Below, piece after piece: positions 1 through 6,137 of a stretch of DNA of 15,306 nt. A model generated the notes under the pieces. The model had not been told where the DNA came from. It searched no databases and saw nothing but the letters and a program-made list of their open reading frames with translations. Positions within the stretch are counted from its first letter, which is position 1; every line of letters starts with the position of its first letter. Made by a program: the position numbers and the translations under genes. Source of the DNA: JAVXTH01 sp036642795 (GTDB lineage: Bacteria > Bacillota_I > Bacilli_A > Erysipelotrichales > Erysipelotrichaceae); the NCBI GenBank assembly GCA_036642795.1, contig JAVXTH010000033.1, positions 1 to 15,306 of the forward strand, in the 5' to 3' direction.

Positions 1-361
1 AGACTAACATCGTTGTCCGTTTTAATTTTGATTTAGGTCCTTCTGGATCTTTACTACCAGGGTGTAAATGAGGCAGGATATGATCGAGCGTCATTAGAAA
101 TAAGCCACCGATCACAAATCCACCTGCAGCTACAAGCCAACCAATCATATGTTGTTCTTGAGCCATATCAATTGCTGGGATTAATAAAGACCAAACACTT
201 GCCGCAATCATAACACCTGCCGCAAAGCCTAAAAATATTTGATTATAAATCGGTTTAATTGCTCCCTTGAAAAAATAAACAACCGCTGCTCCCAGCGTTG
301 TGCAAAGAAAAGTAAAACCTGTTCCTAATAATGCCAAAAGGGCAGGGTGTAATTGTTCCAT
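1..361 (-). CDS. ZIP family metal transporter, 3' end cut by window edge
   Basis: Integral membrane divalent-metal (zinc or iron) permease, probably of the GufA/ZupT-like ZIP branch, moving metal ions into the cytoplasm. The 120 visible residues start MEQLHPALLALLGTGF and hold three hydrophobic segments (about 5-31, 39-63 and 75-92). The second segment contains the family-like stretch SVWSLLIPAIDMA. The third is followed by a His-rich loop, DHILPHLHPG, typical of the variable metal-binding loop between TM3 and TM4. The C-terminal half, including the metal-binding helices TM4-TM5, lies outside the window, so transport competence cannot be judged. The start is the ATG at 361-359, seven bases after an AAGGAGG ribosome binding site. 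A good promoter lies just upstream at 402-430. Family call is confident; metal specificity is not readable from this part. Confidence 0.85.
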   Translation of the reverse strand, partial: MEQLHPALLALLGTGFTFLCTTLGAAVVYFFKGAIKPIYNQIFLGFAAGVMIAASVWSLLIPAIDMAQEQHMIGWLVAAGGFVIGGLFLMTLDHILPHLHPGSKDPEGPKSKLKRTTMLV

Positions 362-401
362 AAATCGTCCTCCTTATATATATCATTCTTAATACAAATA
401 T

Positions 402-430
402 ATTATGCATAAAAATGTTAGCCTTGTCAA
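402..430 (-). promoter_or_regulatory. sigma-A promoter for the ZIP transporter gene
   Basis: On the minus strand a perfect -35 TTGACA (430-425) is separated by 17 bases from a -10 CATAAT (407-402). Transcription would start near 395, giving a leader of about 33 bases containing the AAGGAGG site. The promoter lies in the 93-base gap downstream of the YeiH-family gene, so the ZIP gene is probably a separate unit. Confidence 0.75.
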
Positions 431-454
431 ACTTTTTACATCTATATTTATTCC

Positions 455-1462
455 TTATAATAATCCCATAAAGGATTGTACCAATAAAGATACAATGGCA
501 ACCCCAAACCAACAACATAAACCTAAACCAATTGGTTTTAAACCATGCGTAATTAAATGCTTAAAATCGGTATTTAAGCCAATTGCACACATTGCCATTA
601 CAATCATAAATTTACCAGTCATAACTAAATTACTACCTAAGCCAATCGGAAGATTCACAAAGGTATTGATGATTGCTGCACAGATAAAGCCAATCACAAA
701 CCAAGGAAATATTTTAATAAAATTAAAATCATTGCCTGCTTCTTTTTTAGCTTTATGCGATGTATAAAGCGCTAAAACAAATGTGATTGGAACAATCATT
801 AACGTTCTGGTAAGCTTTACGATCGTAGCTAAATTCAAAGCAATATTATTTCCTGCGGATGCACTCCAAGAAGCTCCCGCCGCTACAACACTTGAAGTAT
901 CATTAATTGCTGTTCCTGCCCACATACCAAAACCGGTATCGCTAAGATTCATCATATGCCCTAAAGCTGGAAACAAAAAGACCGCGACGATATTAAATAA
1001 GAAAATAGTTGAAATTGCTTGTGCAACTTCCTCTTCTTTGCTTTGAATCACCGGGGCGGTAGCCGCAATTGCGGATCCTCCACAAATGGAAGTTCCAACC
1101 CCAATTAAGATCGTCGTATTTCGATCTATTTTAAGAAGTTTTCCAACAAAGAAAGCAATCGTAAACGATGTCGTTAAGGTAAACAACATCACCATCAAAG
1201 ATTGTTGGCCTACTTCAATTACATGATACAAATTCATTTCAAAACCAAGCAATATAATGGATGCTTGTAGCAACACTTTACTCGTGAATTTTATTCCTTG
1301 TTGATAATAAGCTGGCTTCTTCCAAATTGTAACGATCATTCCAAATAAGATACCAAATACTGGTCCTCCAATAATTGGAAAACGTTTCCCCAATAACCAA
1401 GCTGGAACTGCTAATAACAGGCATAGTAAAATACCTGGAAGATACTTTTTAGTCTTTTCCAT
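455..1462 (-). CDS. YeiH/UPF0324 family membrane protein (putative sulfate exporter family)
   Basis: Polytopic inner-membrane protein of the UPF0324 (Cons_hypoth698) family, often labelled putative sulfate exporter; the substrate has not been shown for most members. About ten hydrophobic helices run through 335 residues. The family-like signatures IGVGTSICGGSAIAA (Gly-rich, mid-protein), GTAINDTSSVVAAG and the C-terminal AIGLNTDF are all present, and the length matches the usual 330-350. An in-frame ATG exists at 1474, but it overlaps the Shine-Dalgarno (AGGGAG, about 1466-1471) and would leave almost no leader after the promoter at 1488-1516, so the ATG at 1462 (MEKTKK) is preferred. It stands between the M18 peptidase and the ZIP gene with its own promoter. 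No clear terminator follows it. Confidence 0.85.
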   Translation of the reverse strand: MEKTKKYLPGILLCLLLAVPAWLLGKRFPIIGGPVFGILFGMIVTIWKKPAYYQQGIKFTSKVLLQASIILLGFEMNLYHVIEVGQQSLMVMLFTLTTSFTIAFFVGKLLKIDRNTTILIGVGTSICGGSAIAATAPVIQSKEEEVAQAISTIFLFNIVAVFLFPALGHMMNLSDTGFGMWAGTAINDTSSVVAAGASWSASAGNNIALNLATIVKLTRTLMIVPITFVLALYTSHKAKKEAGNDFNFIKIFPWFVIGFICAAIINTFVNLPIGLGSNLVMTGKFMIVMAMCAIGLNTDFKHLITHGLKPIGLGLCCWFGVAIVSLLVQSFMGLL

Positions 1463-1487
1463 AATCTCCCTCATTTCATAAGGCTTA

Positions 1488-1516
1488 ATACTACTTCAAT
1501 TTACCATTATTTGCAA
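1488..1516 (-). promoter_or_regulatory. promoter for the YeiH-family gene
   Basis: Minus strand -35 TTGCAA (1516-1511), a 17-base spacer, then -10 TAGTAT (1493-1488). It sits immediately after the terminator of the upstream aminopeptidase gene and 26 bases before the chosen start codon. The predicted start of transcription (about 1481) supports translation from 1462. Confidence 0.5.
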
Positions 1517-1544
1517 GAAAAAAACTGTGAATTTTCACAGTTTT
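1517..1544 (-). terminator. intrinsic terminator of the M18 aminopeptidase gene
   Basis: A 10-bp stem, AAAACTGTGA (1521-1530) pairing with TCACAGTTTT (1535-1544) around a 4-base loop. Read on the minus strand it runs into a T tract (1524-1518). The stem is AU-rich and overlaps the aminopeptidase stop codon at 1543-1545. Confidence 0.75.
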
Positions 1545-2922
1545 AAGCATGTTTTAAGAATGCTAGATAGCCACATTTTGTTTCATAAACATCGGCTTTG
1601 GAAACAACTTCCCAAGGAGCGTGCATGTTTTGTACCGCAACTCCACAATCAATTACTTCCATATTATATTGAGCTAGGATATAAGCGATGGTACCTCCAC
1701 CACCTTGATCCACTTTCCCAAGTTCTGCTGTTTGGAAAATAACTTTTTCCTTTTCCATAATATTTCTTAATTCACCTAAATATTCCGCATTCGCATCGTT
1801 ACAACCACTCTTACCACGTGATCCTGTATATTTATTAAAGACAATGCCATGGCCAAAGTAAGCTGAATTCTTCTTCTCCATCACACTCGCATAATTAGGA
1901 TCAAATGCAGCTGATACATCACTGCTTAACATTTTCGAATTCTTCAAAGCTCGACGTAATTTAATTTCACTATAATCCTGAGTGCAGTTCATTACTTCCG
2001 CAACACAATTCTCAAAGAATTTCGATTGCATTCCTGTTGCACCAATGCTGCCTACTTCTTCTTTATCAACTAACAAACAAACACAGGTTTTATCACTTTG
2101 TTTGATTTCCATCATCGCTGCAAGTGAAGTATAAGCACAAACTCGATCATCTTGACCATAGCCGATAATCATACTACGATCTAAGCCATAATCTCTTGCT
2201 TTCCCAGCCGGTACGGCTTCTAATTCAGCCGATAAAAAGTCTTCTTCGTCCATATTATAACGTTCTTTTAAAAGTTTTAATATCGTCGCTTTGGCTTTCT
2301 CTTTATCTCCGTTTACTAAAGGAATTGAACCAACTAAAATATTTAAGTCTTCGCCTTCAATCACTTTTGCTCCTGTTTTACCTAATTGATCGCCAGCTAA
2401 GTGAACTAATAAATCCGAAATACCAACGACTGGATCTTTTTCATCTTCACCGATTTCAATATGAATTTTCGTTCCATCTTTCTTCACGACAATGCCATGA
2501 ATCGCAAGTGGCATGGTAACCCATTGATATTTCTTAATTCCACCATAATAATGTGTTTCAAACATTGCTAGTTCTTCTTCTTCATACAATGGATTTTGTT
2601 TAATATCTAATCTAGGTGAATCAACATGCGCGCCTAATATTTTCATCCCTTTTTCAATTGGTTGTTCACCAATTAAAAACAAAGCAATCGTCTTACCCAT
2701 ATTATTCGCATAAACCTTATCCCCTGCTTTTAAAACGCGGTTTTCACTGATTACTTGATCTAAATCTATATATCCATTTGCTTCAGCAATTCGAATTGTT
2801 TCATTAATACATTCTCGTTCACTCTTACAAGTCGATATAAATTCTTTATATTGATCACTAAAAGCAAATACTTCTTTCATTTTCTTTTCATCGTAACTTT
2901 CCCATGCATTCTTTTGTTCCAT
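1543..2922 (-). CDS. M18 family metalloaminopeptidase
   Basis: Cytoplasmic di-zinc aminopeptidase of MEROPS family M18 (aspartyl aminopeptidase/aminopeptidase I type), releasing N-terminal residues during peptide turnover. The 459 residues match family length. Expected metal and catalytic residues are visible: His99 in GAHVDSPR, Asp259 in GYGQDDRVCAY, the Glu288-Glu289 pair in VDKEEVGSIGATG, Asp335 in LSSDVSAAFDP and His434 in QNMHAPWE. Asp101 of the HVD motif is the likely second catalytic carboxylate. The start ATG at 2922 follows a GGTGAT ribosome binding site. The gene has its own promoter (2949-2977) and terminator, so it is probably monocistronic. Substrate preference, acidic or broad, cannot be told from sequence alone. 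Confidence 0.93.
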   Translation of the reverse strand: MEQKNAWESYDEKKMKEVFAFSDQYKEFISTCKSERECINETIRIAEANGYIDLDQVISENRVLKAGDKVYANNMGKTIALFLIGEQPIEKGMKILGAHVDSPRLDIKQNPLYEEEELAMFETHYYGGIKKYQWVTMPLAIHGIVVKKDGTKIHIEIGEDEKDPVVGISDLLVHLAGDQLGKTGAKVIEGEDLNILVGSIPLVNGDKEKAKATILKLLKERYNMDEEDFLSAELEAVPAGKARDYGLDRSMIIGYGQDDRVCAYTSLAAMMEIKQSDKTCVCLLVDKEEVGSIGATGMQSKFFENCVAEVMNCTQDYSEIKLRRALKNSKMLSSDVSAAFDPNYASVMEKKNSAYFGHGIVFNKYTGSRGKSGCNDANAEYLGELRNIMEKEKVIFQTAELGKVDQGGGGTIAYILAQYNMEVIDCGVAVQNMHAPWEVVSKADVYETKCGYLAFLKHA

Positions 2923-2948
2923 AGTATCACCATTCCTATCTGTTTTAT

Positions 2949-2977
2949 ATTATAGTGTCAATCGCTTTTAAAGACAA
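2949..2977 (-). promoter_or_regulatory. promoter for the M18 aminopeptidase gene
   Basis: Minus strand -35 TTGTCT (2977-2972), 17-base spacer, perfect -10 TATAAT (2954-2949). Transcription would begin about 20 bases before the start codon. Confidence 0.7.
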
Positions 2978-2985
2978 GCAAAGGA

Positions 2986-3015
2986 CATAAAAAAGTATCT
3001 CTTCCAAGATACTTT
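2986..3015 (-). terminator. intrinsic terminator of the small unknown gene
   Basis: A 9-bp stem, AAAGTATCT (2992-3000) with AGATACTTT (3007-3015), and a 6-base loop. On the minus strand it runs into a short T tract. It lies a few bases beyond the stop codon of the 80-residue protein gene at 3019. Confidence 0.7.
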
Positions 3016-3018
3016 CCT

Positions 3019-3261
3019 TTATAGTTTCATTTTACTTCTTAAACACTGAACTAGTTTCGTTTGTATTTCATTTACATCCTTTGTTTCGGGAGTTCCATCA
3101 CAAAGATACTTTATTACTTCATACCATTCTAAATAATCATAGTCTTCTGGTTTTATCTTTTCGATAGAATTTACAAATTCAACATCATTCATTCGTGTTC
3201 TTAAATCAGAAATATAACACTCATTCAATGCTGCCAGTTCTTCTAATAGTTCCTGTTTCAT
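3019..3261 (-). CDS. small acidic helical protein of unknown function
   Basis: I do not recognise this 80-residue protein (MKQELLEELAALNECY...). It has no signal peptide or membrane segment, is rich in Glu, Lys and Leu, and looks mostly alpha-helical. A central acidic and aromatic patch, EDYDYLEWYEVIKYLC, stands out. Three cysteines are scattered and form no metal motif. The start at 3261 is chosen over an in-frame ATG at 3294 because GGGAGG lies six bases before it, and because the upstream ATG overlaps the likely -10 element at 3286-3291. It has its own terminator and sits between the feo operon and the aminopeptidase gene. A real small gene is likely given ribosome binding site, promoter and terminator; its function is unknown. 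Confidence 0.7.
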   Translation of the reverse strand: MKQELLEELAALNECYISDLRTRMNDVEFVNSIEKIKPEDYDYLEWYEVIKYLCDGTPETKDVNEIQTKLVQCLRSKMKL

Positions 3262-3285
3262 GTTTTTCCTCCCTTTGTCTATAAA

Positions 3286-3291
3286 AGTATA
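3286..3291 (-). promoter_or_regulatory. probable -10 element of the small unknown gene
   Basis: TATACT on the minus strand, 24 bases before the chosen start codon. No convincing -35 is found at the right distance, so this is a partial promoter call. Confidence 0.35.
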
Positions 3292-3529
3292 CAAATTAAC
3301 ATGATAACTTTAGCTTAATAATTTTAAATAAAAACTTAAAAAGGCCCTAAAAGGGACATAAATAAATACTTTTTAATAACTATACTTTTATAAACAATTA
3401 TTACAAACTGTAATTTTATAATAGCAGTTTTAAATGTAAAAAACAATCATTTCAATTAAAAAAGTTAATAATAACATGATAATGTTGTTACATAGACGTT
3501 TTTGATGTCCTTTTTTACAATATATAACT
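3292..3529. other. AT-rich intergenic region without a recognised gene
   Basis: Very AT-rich spacer between the feo operon and the small unknown gene. I see short hairpins only: CCCT-AAA-AGGG near 3344-3354 and AACAT-GATA-ATGTT near 3474-3487. There are no open frames with a ribosome binding site and no clear promoter. Nothing further can be assigned. Confidence 0.5.
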
Positions 3530-3554
3530 AAAAAGGATCACTTTTCATGATCCT
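3530..3554 (-). terminator. intrinsic terminator of the feo operon
   Basis: A 7-bp stem, AGGATCA (3534-3540) with TGATCCT (3548-3554), and a 7-base loop, followed on the minus strand by TTTTT (3534-3530). It overlaps the last codons and stop of the FeoB-associated protein gene. Confidence 0.7.
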
Positions 3555-3699
3555 CCTTATATGCTTTATAGATATCGATTTTCTTACAATTTTTAGTACA
3601 ACCATCGCATTGATCACATCCGTTGTTTTTAGTGTAACGAAGGGCTACAAGAAAGGCAACGATAATAAGGGCAACAATCATAACATCAAATAGTGTCAT
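3538..3699 (-). CDS. FeoB-associated Cys-rich membrane protein
   Basis: A 53-residue protein matching the plan of the FeoB-associated Cys-rich family: one N-terminal membrane helix (about residues 5-21), then a short cytoplasmic tail carrying Cys28, Cys31, Cys34 and Cys38 in C-x2-C-x2-C-x3-C spacing. The tail ends in a charged segment, KAYKEDHEK. The start ATG at 3699 overlaps the feoB TGA stop as ATGA, so translation is probably coupled; an upstream in-frame ATG at 3750 lies deep inside feoB and has no merit. Family members always accompany feoB, and a role in handling Fe(II) at the FeoB exit or in holding an iron-sulfur cluster is a guess. The four-cysteine spacing equals that of a ferredoxin [4Fe-4S] motif, without the usual trailing proline. 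Confidence 0.85.
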   Translation of the reverse strand: MTLFDVMIVALIIVAFLVALRYTKNNGCDQCDGCTKNCKKIDIYKAYKEDHEK

Positions 3700-5705
3700 A
3701 GGCTTAGCACCAATAAACCAATCCGGTAAAATAAGAAGGAAACAAGCCAAGCGATTCCACTTTGATATAGAATAACTAAGAAGGCTAGTTTTGCGCTATT
3801 CATCTCCCGTTTAATTGCACTAACGGCGGCAACGCATGGTGTATATAATAAGGTGAAAACCAAAAATGTCATAGCGGTTAAAGGTGTGAAAATAGTATGT
3901 AAAGCAGTAGGTAATAAAGCAGTACTTGTCTGCATTAATACTCCAAATGTCGATATCACTGCTTCTTTGGCTGTGAAGCCTGTAATCAATGCCGTAGCAC
4001 TACGCCAATCACCAAAACCAAGTGGTGATAAAACAGGGGCAATCAAACGACCTAAGTCGGCTAATATACTTTGAGCACTATCACTTACTACATTAAAGCG
4101 CATATCAAATGTTTGTAGGAACCAAATTATAATCGTCGCAACAAAGATAATTGTAAATGCTCTGGTGATAAAATCTTTTGCTTTATCCCACAATAATAAA
4201 ATTACACTTTTTGCGGAAGGCATGCGATAGTTTGGTAATTCCATTACAAAAGGGACTGGCTTTCCACGATATAACGTTTTTTTGAATAACAAGCCACTGA
4301 TAATCGCAACCAACATTCCCATCAGATATAACGATATCATAACCAAGCCTCGATACTTTGGAAAGAAGGCCATCGTGAAGATACCATAGATTGGTAATTT
4401 AGCGGAACAGCTCATAAATGGAGTTAATAGAATTGTCATCTTACGATCTCGATCACTCGCTAGGGTTCGTGTTGCCATAATCGCTGGAACCGAACAACCA
4501 AAGCCGATAATCATCGGTACAAAGCTACGACCCGATAGTCCTATTTTTCTTAAGCATTTATCCATCACAAAAGCTACTCTTGCCATATAACCACTATCTT
4601 CTAATAACGATAGAAAGAAGAATAATACGATAATCGTTGGAACGAAGGATAAAACACTTCCTACACCGGCAAAGACACCATCGATAAGTAAAGAATGAAC
4701 CACTGGGTTTATCCCATAGGTTGTTAATCCATGATCTACCATATTGGTAATCGCAGTAATTGCTTGGGCTAGTAAATCAGAAAAGAAAGCGCCAAATACA
4801 CTAAAGGTTAAATAAAAGATAAGAAACATAATTGCGATAAAAATTGGAATCGCAAAGTATTTATGAGTCAACCATTCATCTATTTTAATACTGCGTAGAT
4901 GTTCTTTACTTTCACCAATTCTTGTGACCGCAGTACTACATAAATGTTCAATAAAAGAATAACGCATGTCTGCCATCGCTGCTTTACGATCGGTATCTAG
5001 TTCAAGTTCCATTTCATGAACACCATGTTCGATCATATCGATTTCATTCTCAGATAAAGCTAAAGATGAAAGCATTACTTTATCCCCTTCCACAAGTTTA
5101 CTTGCGGCAAAGCGAGGAGGAATGCCAATTCTTTGGGCATGATCTTCAATTAAATGTGCTGTGGCATGAATCGTTCGATGAATCGGTCCATGACAAAAAT
5201 CTAAGCGATTTGGTTTTTTGTGTTGGGCAACCATATCAATTGCTCTTTCAATTAACTCATCAATTCCTTCATTTTTACTTGCGGAAATAGGAACGATGGG
5301 AACACCTAATTCTTCTTGAAGCTGTTTAATATGAATGGTACCACCATTCTTACGTACTTCATCCATCATGTTAACCGCAATAATCATTGGAATTTCTAAT
5401 TCTATTAATTGCATGCTTAAATATAAATTACGTTCAATATTATTCGCATCAATAATATTGATAATACCATCGGGACAATTTTTAATTAAAAAATCTCTTG
5501 TGACAATCTCTTCATTTGTATAAGGTGAAATAGAATAAATACCCGGTAAATCAACGACTTGAATTCCTTCATGACCTCGGATATAGCCTTGTTTAGAATC
5601 AACTGTAACACCAGGAAAATTACCAACGTGTTGATTTGAACCAGTTAATTGATTAAATAAGGTAGTCTTTCCACTGTTTTGGTTACCTGCTAAAGCAAAA
5701 ATCAT
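3696..5705 (-). CDS. feoB: FeoB ferrous iron transport GTPase
   Basis: Fe(II) uptake permease with a cytosolic N-terminal G domain and a membrane domain. G-protein motifs are all present: G1 GNQNSGKT (residues 7-14), G2 Thr34 in GVTV, G3 DLPG (52-55), G4 NMMD (112-115) and G5 SAS (141-143). A helical GDI-like domain follows (about 160-270). The membrane domain starts near residue 285 and holds two Gate-like repeats, with the conserved GFGCSVPAIMATR and LTPFMSCSAKLPIY stretches (Cys residues proposed to line the iron path) and the late GFTAKEAVISTFG and LYTPCVAAVSAIKRE motifs. The 669 residues are a complete length. Its ATG overlaps the feoA stop (ATGA), and its own stop overlaps the next gene the same way, so the three genes form a translationally coupled operon. 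Confidence 0.97.
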   Translation of the reverse strand: MIFALAGNQNSGKTTLFNQLTGSNQHVGNFPGVTVDSKQGYIRGHEGIQVVDLPGIYSISPYTNEEIVTRDFLIKNCPDGIINIIDANNIERNLYLSMQLIELEIPMIIAVNMMDEVRKNGGTIHIKQLQEELGVPIVPISASKNEGIDELIERAIDMVAQHKKPNRLDFCHGPIHRTIHATAHLIEDHAQRIGIPPRFAASKLVEGDKVMLSSLALSENEIDMIEHGVHEMELELDTDRKAAMADMRYSFIEHLCSTAVTRIGESKEHLRSIKIDEWLTHKYFAIPIFIAIMFLIFYLTFSVFGAFFSDLLAQAITAITNMVDHGLTTYGINPVVHSLLIDGVFAGVGSVLSFVPTIIVLFFFLSLLEDSGYMARVAFVMDKCLRKIGLSGRSFVPMIIGFGCSVPAIMATRTLASDRDRKMTILLTPFMSCSAKLPIYGIFTMAFFPKYRGLVMISLYLMGMLVAIISGLLFKKTLYRGKPVPFVMELPNYRMPSAKSVILLLWDKAKDFITRAFTIIFVATIIIWFLQTFDMRFNVVSDSAQSILADLGRLIAPVLSPLGFGDWRSATALITGFTAKEAVISTFGVLMQTSTALLPTALHTIFTPLTAMTFLVFTLLYTPCVAAVSAIKREMNSAKLAFLVILYQSGIAWLVSFLFYRIGLLVLSL

Positions 5706-5932
5706 TTAGTTTCCTCCACTCTTATATTCTTTGCATCTTCTTTTCGAAGCGTTAATTCATATCCGCGAACACGAATCTCAATGGGATCTCCCATTGGTGC
5801 TACCTTTCTAACCTTAATACTTGTATGAGGAGTTAGTCCCATATCTAATAAACGTGAACGTAATGCTTCTTCACCAGCAACGCTGATGATAGTAGCATCA
5901 TGATCAATTTTCAATTTATCAAGTGTTATCAT
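5702..5932 (-). CDS. feoA: FeoA family protein
   Basis: A 76-residue cytosolic protein with an SH3-like beta barrel that assists FeoB-dependent iron uptake. Typical family features are the start on a Leu-rich strand (MITLDKLK), the stretch LRSRLLDMGLTPHTSIKVRKVAPMGD (split here across residues 25-49) and the final beta segment GYELTLRKEDAKNIRVE. The ATG at 5932 follows GGAG with an 8-base spacing. It is the first gene of the feoA-feoB-FeoB-associated operon, transcribed from the promoter at 5979-6007 through a candidate operator at 5951-5968. Confidence 0.95.
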   Translation of the reverse strand: MITLDKLKIDHDATIISVAGEEALRSRLLDMGLTPHTSIKVRKVAPMGDPIEIRVRGYELTLRKEDAKNIRVEETK

Positions 5933-5950
5933 ACTGTCATCTCCTCTTAA

Positions 5951-5968
5951 AGTTAGCCATATCTAACT
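5951..5968. promoter_or_regulatory. candidate operator of the feo operon
   Basis: Perfect inverted repeat AGTTAG-N6-CTAACT directly downstream of the feoA -10, covering roughly +4 to +21 of the transcript, the usual place for a metalloregulator to block RNA polymerase. The TTAG/CTAA half sites resemble parts of DtxR/IdeR-type boxes, but the 6-base spacing differs from that consensus. It could also form a small RNA hairpin just ahead of the ribosome binding site. Which regulator binds is unknown. Confidence 0.5.
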
Positions 5969-5978
5969 GTCTGGTAAT

Positions 5979-6007
5979 ATTGTATACTATTCATTCTATA
6001 AAAACAA
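5979..6007 (-). promoter_or_regulatory. promoter of the feoAB operon
   Basis: Minus strand -35 TTGTTT (6007-6002), 17-base spacer, -10 TACAAT (5984-5979). Predicted transcription start is about 5972, giving a leader of some 40 bases that contains the inverted repeat at 5951-5968. Confidence 0.65.
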
Positions 6008-6092
6008 TACTTTATCTGCATATTATGAAATGAAAGGGATTTCTTTTTATATAAAAATAAAAAAAATACTGTTCTTTTTCTTTTTTTTACTT

Positions 6093-6098
6093 TATAAT
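6093..6098 (+). promoter_or_regulatory. -10 element of the hydrogenase promoter
   Basis: Perfect TATAAT about 40 bases before the hydrogenase start. The best -35 at 17 bases (TGTTCT, 6070-6075) is poor, embedded in a T-rich tract, so the promoter may need an activator. The inverted repeat at 6106-6124 begins just after it. Confidence 0.5.
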
Positions 6099-6105
6099 AG
6101 TTAAT

Positions 6106-6124
6106 ATTAAGAACCATTCTTAAT
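6106..6124. promoter_or_regulatory. candidate operator of the hydrogenase gene
   Basis: Perfect 8-bp inverted repeat ATTAAGAA-CCA-TTCTTAAT covering the predicted transcription start and ending four bases before the GGAGG ribosome binding site. It does not match the Rex or Fnr consensus. A repressor operator is the simplest reading; an RNA hairpin that shields the ribosome binding site is the alternative. Confidence 0.5.
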
Positions 6125-6137
6125 TTGGAGGCCTTTT

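Noticed and set aside
405..1046. Open frames on the plus strand opposite the YeiH-family gene
   Set aside because: They lie antisense to a clear membrane-protein gene, have no ribosome binding site and no recognisable domain.
1463..1474. Upstream ATG of the YeiH-family gene at 1474
   Set aside because: It overlaps the Shine-Dalgarno of the ATG at 1462 and leaves almost no leader after the promoter.
3697..3750. Longer start for the FeoB-associated protein at 3750
   Set aside because: The extra 17 residues lie inside feoB; the ATGA overlap at 3699 gives the normal family N-terminus.
5933..6137. Riboswitch between feoA and the hydrogenase gene
   Set aside because: Leaders on both sides are about 40 bases or less, too short for known riboswitches, and only single palindromes are present.
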